A DNA stretch of 41,492 bases from JARYLZ01 sp964388275 (lineage in GTDB: Bacteria; Bacteroidota; Ignavibacteria; SZUA-365), in assembly GCA_964388275.1 (NCBI GenBank), contig CAYLZD010000033.1:1-41492 (forward strand). Direction: 5' to 3'. The notes beneath the pieces are model-generated. The model did no database searches. It was not told the origin of the DNA and worked only from the letters and a program-made list of their open reading frames with translations. Made by a program: the position numbers and the translations under genes. This document shows positions 17,627 to 25,970 of the stretch, piece after piece; positions within the stretch are counted from its first letter, which is position 1; every line of letters starts with the position of its first letter.

Positions 17627-18088
17627 TTATTGAATGACTCCGGAAGGAGCTTTTTCCGCGGCGGCCGGAGGAATTTCGCGCAAAACTCCTGTTTCCACTA
17701 TTTCGGAGAGCTTCGGCACTCTGGGTTTGGGGCGCTGCCATTCGAGATCACCCTTCGCCCACAGGTAGAAATCAGCCAGAAACAGGATTACTATAAAGAT
17801 GGCGCCCGCCAGATAGGCGTACATGCCATGCTTCTCGAAAACCACGGCCCAGGGGAACAACACTACCAATTCCACATCGAAAAGTATGAATATCAAGGCC
17901 ACCACGTAGAAACGGATGTTGAATTTCACCCATGGCGATCCGATCGGATCCTCTCCGCATTCATAAGGCAGAAGCTTCTCCATCGTTCTGTTTCGAGGGG
18001 CGATCAGACGCACGACAATTATCGCCCCGCCTACAACTGCGATGCCGATGAGAAAGAAAATGAAGACTTTACCGAATTCCGTTAACAT
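17627..18088 (-). CDS. nuoA: NADH-quinone oxidoreductase subunit A
   Basis: From the ATG at 18088, preceded by AGAGG, the protein has 153 residues. Three hydrophobic helices flank the conserved loop with YECGEDPIGSPWVKFNIRFY, which contacts the quinone site. The C-terminal part has an extra 30-residue segment (KPRVPKLSEIVETGVLREIP region) beyond the short NuoA forms. The reading frame extends upstream to 18154, but those residues are not NuoA-like. Confidence 0.95.
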   Translation of the reverse strand: MLTEFGKVFIFFLIGIAVVGGAIIVVRLIAPRNRTMEKLLPYECGEDPIGSPWVKFNIRFYVVALIFILFDVELVVLFPWAVVFEKHGMYAYLAGAIFIVILFLADFYLWAKGDLEWQRPKPRVPKLSEIVETGVLREIPPAAAEKAPSGVIQ

Positions 18089-18184
18089 GGAGGGACCTCT
18101 TGAGGAGGTGGAACAGGATCGTGCAAAGGTATTGTCCGCCGCTTTTAATTCCAAACCCGCCTGCCGCGCAGAAACGCCGACGGC

Positions 18185-18784
18185 TCACTCTGCTTCGAAC
18201 GCCTCGCCTACCGCGAGAGGCTGCAAACCGTGAAATGGCGGGTACTCGTCGGTAAGCAACAGCGACCAGGCATTCAGGCGGGACGACCAGACGAAATATC
18301 TGGTGATGCTCCGCCAGAATCCGTCCGGAATGCGGCCGGCGAACAACACGGCGAGAAAAACCGCGAGATAGATGAACGTTACTGCGAAGGAGTACCCCGC
18401 ACCGAAGAATATCTGCGGGATAATCAGCACGCCCCGAAACAGGGCCTGCAGGCGCGACGATTTAGCCGGATAATTAAGTTGCGTTCGGACCGGAAATAAA
18501 CCCTCTTCCTTGCCGTGAAAGGGAGGATATGCGTCCGTCAGCAGAGAACCGTATGCGTTGACCCTGAGATTGTACCTGAAAAATCTTGCGCTGTAATCCC
18601 ATAGTTTCCTCGGATACCGTCCTCCGAATATGATGCTCCAAAATGCCGCAAACAGGACTACCATAGCCGCAAAGCTGTAAAACATGCCGAAAAACATATG
18701 CGGAAGGAGGAGAAATGGCCGCAGAAACAACAAGAGCCGCGAACTTTTCTCCGGCCTCAGAACGAAAAAAATCGCCGGATACAT
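18185..18784 (-). CDS. Duplicated DUF4389-type membrane protein
   Basis: The 199-residue integral membrane protein is made of two similar halves, about residues 1-95 and 96-190. Each half has a (S)SRLxxLxR segment, an LLP or IIP segment leading into two hydrophobic helices, FxGRxPxxxW, a YxxRxNAxxxLLTD segment and a closing YPPFHG. This matches the DUF4389 pattern as I recall it. Function is unknown. AAGGA precedes the ATG. It lies 96 bp upstream of nuoA in the same direction and is probably the first gene of that transcript, so a role around complex I is possible but not shown. Confidence 0.82.
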   Translation of the reverse strand: MYPAIFFVLRPEKSSRLLLFLRPFLLLPHMFFGMFYSFAAMVVLFAAFWSIIFGGRYPRKLWDYSARFFRYNLRVNAYGSLLTDAYPPFHGKEEGLFPVRTQLNYPAKSSRLQALFRGVLIIPQIFFGAGYSFAVTFIYLAVFLAVLFAGRIPDGFWRSITRYFVWSSRLNAWSLLLTDEYPPFHGLQPLAVGEAFEAE

Positions 18785-19155
18785 GTGCCGTGTCCTTAAT
18801 GAGTCGGAATGGAGTTTCTCGATACGTTGCGGTCCTGACGGATTTCCATTTATCCGAAGGATCTATACCGCTCGATCGCCATCAAATATGCAAAAAAATG
18901 CCGAATATAAGATCTCGAACTACGAGCCGATTTACCTTTGTGCCGGCTCAGAGTGTTTGGCGCGTCAGCCGAGCATTCCCGCGATGCGCCGATGAAGCCG
19001 GCTCAAGCTCATCTACGAAAAAAACCGGCCGCGCTGAGGAGGGGAGGCACGACCGGCTTGTGGAACAGTGAATGCGGCCGCAATATAAATCCGCCATACT
19101 CTTAAAGCAAGAGTTTAAGAAAAAATTTATAACCCATTGTCCTGCAACAAGTTCA
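18785..19155. other. Intergenic region upstream of the nuo operon
   Basis: This 371-base region has no believable gene. The part near 18785-18960 is probably the promoter region for the DUF4389-nuo transcript, with AT-rich patches around 18885-18910. The terminator of the recJ-ruvA direction lies at 19018-19059. An A/T-rich imperfect hairpin (CTTAAA...TTTAAG) lies near 19100-19121. I cannot define promoter elements with confidence. Confidence 0.6.
19018..19059 (-). terminator. Rho-independent terminator after ruvA
   Basis: On the minus strand a 10-bp stem (19056-19047 with 19034-19025, including two G-U pairs) with a 12-nt loop is followed by seven U residues (19024-19018). It lies about 100 nt past the ruvA stop and is the clearest terminator in the window. 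Confidence 0.85.
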
Positions 19156-19755
19156 CTAGCCGAGAATTGCCTGTAGAGCCGCCTTTATCAAATTCGCTGC
19201 GGTTCTTTCCGCCTCGGGAAGCTCCTGAAAAGCGCGGTTTAGCGCCTTTTCCGCAACCGGCCTTGCGTATCCAAGCGCCGTGAGGCCCATGACCGCCTCG
19301 GAACGGGGATCCCCGGCTTCGGTTCTCACCTGTGAGGCGAATTCAACCGAGACTTTCGCAATCCTGTCGCGGAGTTCCACTACAATGCGTTCCGCCGTCT
19401 TTTTGCCAACACCGGGTACTCCTGTCAACGCGTGCACGTCGCCGGCCGCCACATAATTGCGCAGCCGCGCCGCACCGCAGCCGGAAAGAATGCTCAGGGC
19501 GGTCCTGACTCCAATACCTGAAATGCTCTGCAGGCTCCGGAACATTATTCGTTCATCTTCGTTCAGAAATCCGAACAACTGCATTGAATCTTCACGCACG
19601 TGCAGATGTGCGAGGAGGCGCACTTCCGCACCGGATTGCGGCAGATTCTCGAAAGTCTGCAGAGATATGAAAACCTCGTACCCGATTCCTCCGACTTCTA
19701 TGACCGCCGTCATGGGCGATTTCGCCGCCAGAACCCCGCTGATATATTCTATCAT
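19156..19755 (-). CDS. ruvA: Holliday junction branch migration protein RuvA
   Basis: The 199-residue DNA-binding subunit tetramerises on Holliday junctions and loads RuvB. It has an N-terminal OB-fold (MIEYISGVLAAK and following residues), two helix-hairpin-helix motifs (SGIGVRTALSILSG and GVPGVGKKTAERIVVELRDR) and a C-terminal three-helix domain that contacts RuvB (TALGYARPVAEKALNRAF). The length is normal. The ATG overlaps the ruvC stop as ATGA. ruvB is not in this window. Confidence 0.97.
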   Translation of the reverse strand: MIEYISGVLAAKSPMTAVIEVGGIGYEVFISLQTFENLPQSGAEVRLLAHLHVREDSMQLFGFLNEDERIMFRSLQSISGIGVRTALSILSGCGAARLRNYVAAGDVHALTGVPGVGKKTAERIVVELRDRIAKVSVEFASQVRTEAGDPRSEAVMGLTALGYARPVAEKALNRAFQELPEAERTAANLIKAALQAILG

Positions 19756-20291
19756 GCGCGCACCCTCTCGGGATTTGCCGTGATGAAATCGGACCAGGAA
19801 TTACCCCGCTTGTTCCGCGTCGCCGTATGGCGCCAGGCATGGCATATCGCCGCCGCCAGCGCATCCGCTTCGTCCGTTCTTCTAAAATCGACTTCTATGT
19901 CCAGAATTTTCTTCACCATGAATGCAGTTTGAGCCTTGGTAGCACCGCCTCTGCCTGTTACCGCCTGTTTGATTTCACGAGGCGAATACTCCGCCGCCGT
20001 CAGTCCCTTGTGCGCGGCTGCGAGTATGGAGACGCCGCGCACCTGGCCGAGCTTGAGGGTGGACTGTATGTTCTTCCCGTAAAAAGCCGTCTCTATGCAG
20101 AACGCGGAAGGTTGAAACTCGTCTATTACGTTCACCAATCCCCTGTATACCGTTTCAAGTCGCGCGGAAAGCGATTCGGATGATTTCATCTCGATGATTC
20201 CGCTGCCGGCGCGGCGCAAAGCGCCTCCGGCCTCGAGCACTATGCCGTATCCGGTGACCACAGAGCCCGGATCCACTCCGAGAATGAGCAC
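19752..20291 (-). CDS. ruvC: Crossover junction endodeoxyribonuclease RuvC
   Basis: The 179-residue Holliday junction resolvase has an RNase H fold. Its four acidic catalytic residues are present: Asp7 (GVDPGS), Glu67 (CIETAF), Asp140 and Asp143 (TDEADAL). It starts with GTG at 20291, only four bases after the yebC stop, and overlaps ruvA by four bases. The order yebC-ruvC-ruvA is a common conserved block. Confidence 0.97.
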   Translation of the reverse strand: MLILGVDPGSVVTGYGIVLEAGGALRRAGSGIIEMKSSESLSARLETVYRGLVNVIDEFQPSAFCIETAFYGKNIQSTLKLGQVRGVSILAAAHKGLTAAEYSPREIKQAVTGRGGATKAQTAFMVKKILDIEVDFRRTDEADALAAAICHAWRHTATRNKRGNSWSDFITANPERVRA

Positions 20292-20295
20292 GGAA

Positions 20296-21042
20296 CTATC
20301 CGCCCAGGGATTCCATCACACCGGCATCGATGTCGAAGTCCGCGTAAACGTTCTGCGTGTCGTCGTGCTCCTCCAGCGCCTCCACGAGACGTAGCACGGT
20401 TTCAGCTTCCTTGCCCTCGACCTTTATCGTGTTCTGGGGCGTCATCTGGATGGCGGCTTCGGTGATTTTAACACCAGCGGACTGCAGCGCGTTCTTCACC
20501 GACTCGAAATCGGCCGGTGACGTGAATATTTCGAAAGTGTCTTCGTCCTGGCGGAGATCTTCGGCGCCGGCATCCAGGGCGAGCATCATCATCTCGTCTT
20601 CGCTCCGATCCTTTGACGTTTCTATGATCCCCCGCCTCGAAAATTTCCACGCTACAGCCCCATTCTCGGCCATGCTGCCGTTATTGCGGGCGAACAAGTG
20701 CCGGATTTCCGAAACCGTTCTGTTGCGGTTGTCCGTAATGACCTCCACGAGAAATGCGACGCCTCCGGGCCCGTAGCCTTCGTAGGTGACTTCCTCGTAG
20801 GTTTGTCCTTCCAGCTCGCCGGTGCCCCGCTGTATGGCGCGCTTCATGTTATCCGCAGGCATGTTGGCTTCCTTCGCCTTGTCGATAGCGAGGCGGAGTC
20901 TTGGATTGCCGGTAGGATCGCCACCGCCCTGACGGGCGGCGATGGTTATTTCCTTGATGATACGGCTGAAAAGCTTTCCGCGCGCGGCATCCTTCGCGCC
21001 CTTCGCGCGCTTGATGGTTGCCCATTTCGAGTGGCCGGACAT
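20296..21042 (-). CDS. yebC: YebC/PmpR-family regulatory protein
   Basis: The 248-residue protein belongs to the TACO1/YebC family. Members act either as DNA-binding regulators or as translation factors relieving ribosome stalling at proline runs. The N-terminus MSGHSKWATIKRAKGAKDAA and the motif EGYGPGGVAFLVEVITDNRNRT are characteristic, as is the C-terminal MTPQNTIKV segment. CAGGAGGAAAG is an ideal ribosome site before the ATG. Confidence 0.96.
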   Translation of the reverse strand: MSGHSKWATIKRAKGAKDAARGKLFSRIIKEITIAARQGGGDPTGNPRLRLAIDKAKEANMPADNMKRAIQRGTGELEGQTYEEVTYEGYGPGGVAFLVEVITDNRNRTVSEIRHLFARNNGSMAENGAVAWKFSRRGIIETSKDRSEDEMMMLALDAGAEDLRQDEDTFEIFTSPADFESVKNALQSAGVKITEAAIQMTPQNTIKVEGKEAETVLRLVEALEEHDDTQNVYADFDIDAGVMESLGG

Positions 21043-21069
21043 TCTTTCCTCCTGAAATTCTGCTTATGA

Positions 21070-22842
21070 TTATGAAGACAAACCAGTTTCCTGTTCCATT
21101 GCCGCGACCGGCGCGGCGATCTCTTCGCGTGTTTTGCTCTCGCCTGCGGGGCGCAGATCCTTCAACTTCAATTGAGTGAAGACGTTCCCGTTCCAGTTGT
21201 TTTCCTCGATGGTGAACAATGCGTCTACGCGGGTGCCGGCGCCGGAAATACGGTCGAGACGCGATCCGAGATTGAAGCCGATCGCGTCGAACACGACGCC
21301 GTCCTGCCGCAGCTTCAGCTTCAGATGATCCCGGCCGACAACCCGTGGATCGCCGAACACTTCCACGTCCATCGCGAGAAAAACCGGCCGCATGCTGCCC
21401 GGTCCGAAAGGCGCGAATTGTTTGAGAATCCGGACGAAACGAGAGGTGATGTCGGGAAGGCGGAGCATCGCGTCCGCCGTGATCTCATGGACGAGTTGGT
21501 CCTCGCTCAGCATCTCCTGGGCGATGCGCACGAACTTCTCGCGGAAGGCGGGAATATTGCTTTTCTCGATGGCCAGCCCGGCTGCGTATTTATGACCTCC
21601 GAACTGGATCAGCAGATCCTCGCAGCGCCGCAGGGCTTCGTAGATGTTGAAGTGTATTATGCTCCTCGCCGAGCCCTTCGCGACCCCGTCCACCGTTGTG
21701 AGGAGCACCGTGGGCCTGTAAAACTTCTCGACGAGCCGCGAAGCCACAATGCCGATGACGCCGGGATGCCAGTCGTCGTTGTGGAGTATGAGCGGTTGGT
21801 CGCCGTCCTCCGAAAGATGGGCCTCCGCCACTGCCAGCGCCTGGCTGAAGGTTTCCTCGTCGATCACCTTGCGGTTTTTATTCTCTTCCTCCAGCACCGC
21901 CGCGCAGCGTCTGGCCTCATCCTCGTCCTTCGCAATCAGCAGGTCTATCGCGCGCGTTGCGTCGCCCAGGCGTCCGGCGGCGTTGATCCGCGGCGCCATG
22001 ACAAACACGATCTGTTGAGCCGTCAGATTGCCGGGAGTCAAATTCGCCGATTCCATGAGCGCCTTGATGCCGGGCCGCGGTCTTTCGTTGATGATTTTCA
22101 ATCCGAAATGAACGAGCACACGGTTCTCACCGACAAGAGGAACTATGTCCGCCGCCGCCGCGATCGCTACAAAGTCGAGGTATTCGTACGGCATGTCGCG
22201 CAGATTGTAGTACTCGGCCAGTCCCTGCAGCAGCTTGAAACCGACTCCCGCGCCGGAAAGATACTTGAATGGGTACCGGTCGCCGGGTTTCAACGGGTCG
22301 AGTACCGCGTGCGCATCCGGAATATCGGTGCCGGGCTCATGGTGGTCGCAGATTATTATGTCGATCCCCATTTTCCTGGCGTATTCCACCTGTGTCACGG
22401 CGGTAATGCCGCAGTCGATGGAAATCATGAGCGTGGTCCCGCGGGATCGGGCATAGTCGATGCCGGCCTCCGAGATGCCGTAGCCCTCCGTCATCCGGTC
22501 GGGGATGTATACCTCGACCTCGCAACCGAGTTCGGTCAGGAAGAGGAATAAGAGACTGGCGCTGTTTGTTCCGTCGACGTCATAATCGCCGTAAACGAGA
22601 ATCTTTTCCCGATGCTCCCTTGCATGCACGATGCGCGCGACGGCATTGTCCATTCCGTCCATAAGGAATGGATTGTGCAGATGCTGCAGGGCCGGCCGGA
22701 AAAACGTCTTCGCGGCTTCGTAATCCTGAATCCCGCGAGAGATCAGGATAGAGGCAATTACGTCAGGTACATGAATCTCCTCGACGAGACGACGCACCTT
22801 CTCAGGATCCCCGGGGGGCCTAAGACTCCATCTTGCGTCCAT
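21070..22842 (-). CDS. recJ: Single-stranded-DNA-specific exonuclease RecJ
   Basis: The 590-residue 5'-3' exonuclease has a DHH phosphoesterase core. Motif I is YGDYDVDG (84-91), Asp143 lies in SIDCG, the DHH triad is at 166-168, and SGAGVGFK is at 196-203. The DHHA1 region follows with the FGGHKYAAG motif. A C-terminal OB-like domain completes the protein. The start at 22842 follows AAAGGAA. It lies about 65 bp after the RNase P RNA gene, in the same direction. Confidence 0.96.
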   Translation of the reverse strand: MDARWSLRPPGDPEKVRRLVEEIHVPDVIASILISRGIQDYEAAKTFFRPALQHLHNPFLMDGMDNAVARIVHAREHREKILVYGDYDVDGTNSASLLFLFLTELGCEVEVYIPDRMTEGYGISEAGIDYARSRGTTLMISIDCGITAVTQVEYARKMGIDIIICDHHEPGTDIPDAHAVLDPLKPGDRYPFKYLSGAGVGFKLLQGLAEYYNLRDMPYEYLDFVAIAAAADIVPLVGENRVLVHFGLKIINERPRPGIKALMESANLTPGNLTAQQIVFVMAPRINAAGRLGDATRAIDLLIAKDEDEARRCAAVLEEENKNRKVIDEETFSQALAVAEAHLSEDGDQPLILHNDDWHPGVIGIVASRLVEKFYRPTVLLTTVDGVAKGSARSIIHFNIYEALRRCEDLLIQFGGHKYAAGLAIEKSNIPAFREKFVRIAQEMLSEDQLVHEITADAMLRLPDITSRFVRILKQFAPFGPGSMRPVFLAMDVEVFGDPRVVGRDHLKLKLRQDGVVFDAIGFNLGSRLDRISGAGTRVDALFTIEENNWNGNVFTQLKLKDLRPAGESKTREEIAAPVAAMEQETGLSS

Positions 22843-22905
22843 GGATGTTTCCTTTTCATTATTTTATAAAACGCATTCATAAACATTCCGGATTTTATTT
22901 AATAC

Positions 22906-23315
22906 GAGGGTCCCGCGTCCATCTGTAAGCCGAATTCTGTCTATCCCGCTTTCGCGGAAAGAGGCAGCCATTTCTCTTGATGCCGCGTTGCCGCGGCATT
23001 CCAGCGACCTACCCGGGCTTCCTTCCGCCTTGGCGGAACCGCGCGGGCCACGCGGCTTTTCAGGGATGCCCTGCTTGGTCTTGCTCCGGATGGGGTTTGC
23101 CAAGCCGGTCTGTCTCCAGACCGCTGGTGCGCTCTTACCGCACCTTTTCAACCTTGCCCGGCGGCCGCCGGCCGCCGGGCGGTGTGTTTTCTGTTGCACT
23201 TTCCGTCGCCTTGCGGCGCCCGGATGTTATCCGGCATCCAGCCCTGTGGAGTTCGGACTTTCCTCTCCCCCGCACGATGGCGGAGAAGCGGCTGCCCGAC
23301 GGGCGCGGGGCCCGT
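22906..23315 (-). ncRNA. rnpB: RNase P RNA (bacterial type A)
   Basis: This is the catalytic RNA that trims tRNA 5' ends. The universally conserved 5' element GAGGAAAGTCCGAACTCC lies at 23265-23248, and the conserved 3' element ACAGAATTCGGCTTA at 22940-22926. The two ends pair as helix P1 (23313-23301 with 22920-22908, 11 of 13 positions paired). Internal AAAGTGCAACAGAAA and GGGTAGGTCGCTGGAA-type elements are also present. The length of about 406-410 nt is normal. The 5' end abuts the stop codon of the zinc-ribbon gene. Confidence 0.96.
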
Positions 23316-24044
23316 CTACCTGTCAATGCGCGTCTCCACCGCGAGTTCCTCCGAAATGAGGATGCGTCCGCAGTGTTCGCACATGAACAGTTCGCTGTTT
23401 TTCCGGATCTCGAGGATCTTCTGCGGAGGCACGACGTTGTAACACCCGCTGCATGATCCTCTCCGGATCGGCGCTACCGCCTTGACTTTCGCCTTGCGGA
23501 TGCGCGCATACATTTCCAAATCTCTTTTTTCGATGCCCTTCAGCGCCTTTTCCCGCTGTTTTACCAGGCGATCTTCCTCCTCCGCGGTTGTGGCGAGGAC
23601 GCTTTTAAGTTCTTCTGTCTTCTCGACCAGTGCTGCCGACAACTCCTGCAGCTTGGCCTCGAATTCGGTTTTCCGAGTCCGGATTAGATCCGCTTCGTCC
23701 GCGAACATCTCGATTTCCTTCTCGTAACGCTTGATCGTCTCTTCCGACAATTCGATCTCATGCGTCAGCGCGTCGTATTCGCGGTTGTTTTTGACGTGCA
23801 GCTGTTGTGACTTGTACTTGTCTATTTTGTCGAGCAGTTCAAGTGTTTCCTTCTCTTTTCTGGACCGCTCCGTTGCGCCGGTTTTCAGAGTGGCGGAGGA
23901 ATCCTCGATCTTGAACTGCAGATCGTGCACCTCGGCTTCTAGGTGTTCGACAGCATCGGGCAGGTCGCCACGTAATTCACGGAGTTCGTCGAGTTCCGTA
24001 TCCAGGAGCTGCAAAAGGTACATCGATTGAAGCTTGTTTCTCAA
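23316..24044 (-). CDS. Coiled-coil protein with C4 zinc ribbon (DUF164 family)
   Basis: The 242-residue protein is a long helical coiled-coil hairpin (residues about 10-180, rich in Glu, Lys and Leu heptads) followed by a four-cysteine zinc ribbon: Cys198, Cys201 (CSGC) and Cys222, Cys225 (CEHC). Members of this family may bind nucleic acid; the role is not settled. The start is taken as the TTG at 24044, which overlaps the Nif3-family stop (TTGA) and has GGAG six bases upstream. An ATG at 24023 is the alternative. Nif3, this family and rnpB are neighbours in several other phyla as I recall, so the grouping is probably conserved. Confidence 0.9.
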   Translation of the reverse strand: MRNKLQSMYLLQLLDTELDELRELRGDLPDAVEHLEAEVHDLQFKIEDSSATLKTGATERSRKEKETLELLDKIDKYKSQQLHVKNNREYDALTHEIELSEETIKRYEKEIEMFADEADLIRTRKTEFEAKLQELSAALVEKTEELKSVLATTAEEEDRLVKQREKALKGIEKRDLEMYARIRKAKVKAVAPIRRGSCSGCYNVVPPQKILEIRKNSELFMCEHCGRILISEELAVETRIDR

Positions 24045-25093
24045 AGTGTCTCCTGCTTGTATGTAATTGTCCGTATCGCGTTCGTACTGCCCGAATATGT
24101 GAAGATATCAATTTTTCCGGAGTATGAGAAGAGCGACTCGCGAAGCGCTCCTGCGCATAACCCCAGGAATACTCTCTCGGTTTCGTAATGCCCTGCATCC
24201 ACGAGAAGAATCCTGTCCCTGAAATCCTGAAAAACATGATAAGTCAGATCGCCGCTGATGAATGCGTCGGCTCCGGTTGCCACCGCCGCGGCGACGTAAG
24301 AAGCTCCCGCTCCGCCGCATACGGCGATTCTCCTGATCATGCGTCCCTCCTCATGAGGGGAGCAACGCAATACCTGGATGTCGAGCGCTTCTTTTACATG
24401 CCGCAGGAAAGCACCCGCTTCGAGAGGTGATTCCGCTTCGCCGACGGCCCCGATCCCGTAGCCGGGCGACACATCCTCGCTCCGCAACATCGATACGCGA
24501 AGCATGTCCCCGCCGACGCTCTCCCGGATTTCGCGTAGCATCCCGGCTGCCGCCCACGAGGTGGTGTCCAACTCCAGCTTGCACTTCCCCTGCCCGACGG
24601 AAGACCAGAAACCCGAGGTTGAAGCGCCGGCCAGTATACGCTCTAGGCCGGCCGCATGTTCCCGATATCTGTTTATCACGATTTCCAAACGCCGCCGCCA
24701 GCCGTCGATAGGAGCCAGCGGCCGCGCGTTGCGAAGACCGAGTCTCTCGGCGAGGACGGTATTTACTCCAGGATCCGCGGCATCGGCGTTCGTGTGCATT
24801 GCTATCAATGATATGCCCCGCCGCAACAACTCCGCTATTAGGCGTCCCTCGCCCTCCGTCTCCTTGACCGCTCTCAACGGATGGAACATCAACGGATGAT
24901 GCGTCACTAACAGCGACGCTCCCAAACGGGACGCTTCCTCGATCACCGGCAGGGTCACATCCAGTGCGACCAGAACCGCTCCGACATCAGCGTCGGGAGA
25001 ACCGACCAACAGGCCGGTGTTGTCCTTTTCCCAAGCCAGCGCCCGCGGCGCCCAACAATACAGCAGCTTTTCTATTTCGCCGGCGGTTATCAT
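24041..25093 (-). CDS. Nif3/YbgI-family dinuclear metal-centre protein
   Basis: From the ATG at 25093 this is a 350-residue protein of the NIF3/DUF34 family. The VTHHPLMFH motif (His65, His66), the HTNADAADPG segment and the C-terminal GDLTYHVFQDF...DAGHYETE segment provide the two-metal site. The length corresponds to the long form with an inserted PII/CutA-like domain (about residues 130-240). It was proposed to act as a GTP cyclohydrolase-like or metal-dependent hydrolase; the physiological role is uncertain. The GTG at 25123 is an alternative start, but it lies within the stem of a hairpin and would add non-family residues. Confidence 0.92.
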   Translation of the reverse strand: MITAGEIEKLLYCWAPRALAWEKDNTGLLVGSPDADVGAVLVALDVTLPVIEEASRLGASLLVTHHPLMFHPLRAVKETEGEGRLIAELLRRGISLIAMHTNADAADPGVNTVLAERLGLRNARPLAPIDGWRRRLEIVINRYREHAAGLERILAGASTSGFWSSVGQGKCKLELDTTSWAAAGMLREIRESVGGDMLRVSMLRSEDVSPGYGIGAVGEAESPLEAGAFLRHVKEALDIQVLRCSPHEEGRMIRRIAVCGGAGASYVAAAVATGADAFISGDLTYHVFQDFRDRILLVDAGHYETERVFLGLCAGALRESLFSYSGKIDIFTYSGSTNAIRTITYKQETL

Positions 25094-25094
25094 T

Positions 25095-25125
25095 AAAAAA
25101 GGTGCACTCCGTCTGCCGTGCACCT
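25095..25125 (-). terminator. Hairpin with U6 tract just before the Nif3-family start codon
   Basis: An 8-bp perfect stem AGGTGCAC/GTGCACCT (25125-25118 and 25107-25100) with a 10-nt loop is followed on the minus strand by six Ts and then AATG, the proposed start. It has the form of an intrinsic terminator, probably ending the tRNA-Ala transcript 95 nt upstream. It overlaps the only plausible ribosome site of the Nif3-family gene. Confidence 0.7.
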
Positions 25126-25219
25126 GTTGTTTCTGCCAGATCGCCGAGAAGGCGCGCTGCCGAGCTTGTCCGTGTTTATCCTTGTCCTGTTCATACGCGC
25201 ATCCGTGATCTCACTTTAG

Positions 25220-25292
25220 TGGAGCAGAAGGGAGTCGAACCCTCGACCTCTACAATGCGAATGTAGCGCTCTCCCAACTGAGCTACTGCCCC
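25220..25292 (-). tRNA. tRNA-Ala, anticodon CGC
   Basis: A complete cloverleaf reads from 25292 to 25220. The acceptor arm is GGGGCAG/CTGCTCC with the G3-U70 pair that identifies alanine tRNAs. The D-arm is GCTC...GAGC, the anticodon arm CTACA-TTCGCAT-TGTAG gives anticodon CGC (codon GCG), and the T-arm is GAGGG-TTCGACT-CCCTT. The discriminator base is A. The CCA end is not encoded. Confidence 0.97.
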
Positions 25293-25359
25293 AGAGGGAT
25301 TATAAATTTACGAATCGCCTGGTCATAAACAAAAAACAAGCGGATCGCCTGACAACCCT

Positions 25360-25821
25360 TCATTCCGGCCAGATCGATTTTTCTATCCTTCCTTCGATCT
25401 TGTCAATCGCCCTTTGCAGATTTTTCTGGTTGTATCTCTCGTCGCCTCTGAGCGTTAGAAGTGACCGCATTGCATTCTCTATCCGCAATTCGCCAAGCGA
25501 CCAGACGGCGACATCCTTGGCGGACTCCTCGACATCGGGCCTGCCTAAAAATTCCATGAGCGCTTTAACCGTTTTGGGATCTTCCTCCAAAAATCCTATA
25601 GACTGGGCGGCATCGATCTGCAGGCGCGTGTCCTTGGATCTCAATCGGGATACCAAAGCTTCCGGATTGACCACGGACGGATCGATCCAACGCCAATACT
25701 TGAAATACACAATGATGCGATAATCACGCAATGTGCCCAGTTCATAGGGGCTGAACGCGAAGGCAACCAGGGCGACAAAGCCAACCAATATGAAAATCGA
25801 GAATGCGCGGGATCGTGTCAT
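25360..25821 (-). CDS. Small membrane-anchored HEAT-repeat-like protein
   Basis: The 153-residue protein has one N-terminal hydrophobic segment (residues 7-24, followed by a non-Lys boundary) that could be an anchor or uncleaved signal. Residues 55-145 look like two to three HEAT-type alpha repeats, with LRSKDTRLQIDAAQSIGFL and KDVAVWSLGELRIENAMRSL as helices. No catalytic motif is seen. A strong GGAGGTG precedes the ATG. It lies downstream of the SpoIIE-type phosphatase's opposite end and may be a scaffold or interaction protein. No specific function is recognised. Confidence 0.75.
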   Translation of the reverse strand: MTRSRAFSIFILVGFVALVAFAFSPYELGTLRDYRIIVYFKYWRWIDPSVVNPEALVSRLRSKDTRLQIDAAQSIGFLEEDPKTVKALMEFLGRPDVEESAKDVAVWSLGELRIENAMRSLLTLRGDERYNQKNLQRAIDKIEGRIEKSIWPE

Positions 25822-25970
25822 TGTGCACCTCCGTGTACGGACATGAATACGCTGCCGGCGGCTCCTCTGTACCGGTATTATTATCGACGCAGGACGACGA
25901 GCGCAATATCGCGATCCTGCCGCCGCAATGCACTGATAATCGACGGCATGATTGCAGTTATTGCAAAATG

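Noticed and set aside
18930..18950. TACCTTTG, an exact match to the Bacteroidota -7 element, on the plus strand
   Set aside because: No plus-strand gene follows it, and no partner -33 element is seen. A single 8-mer match is expected by chance.
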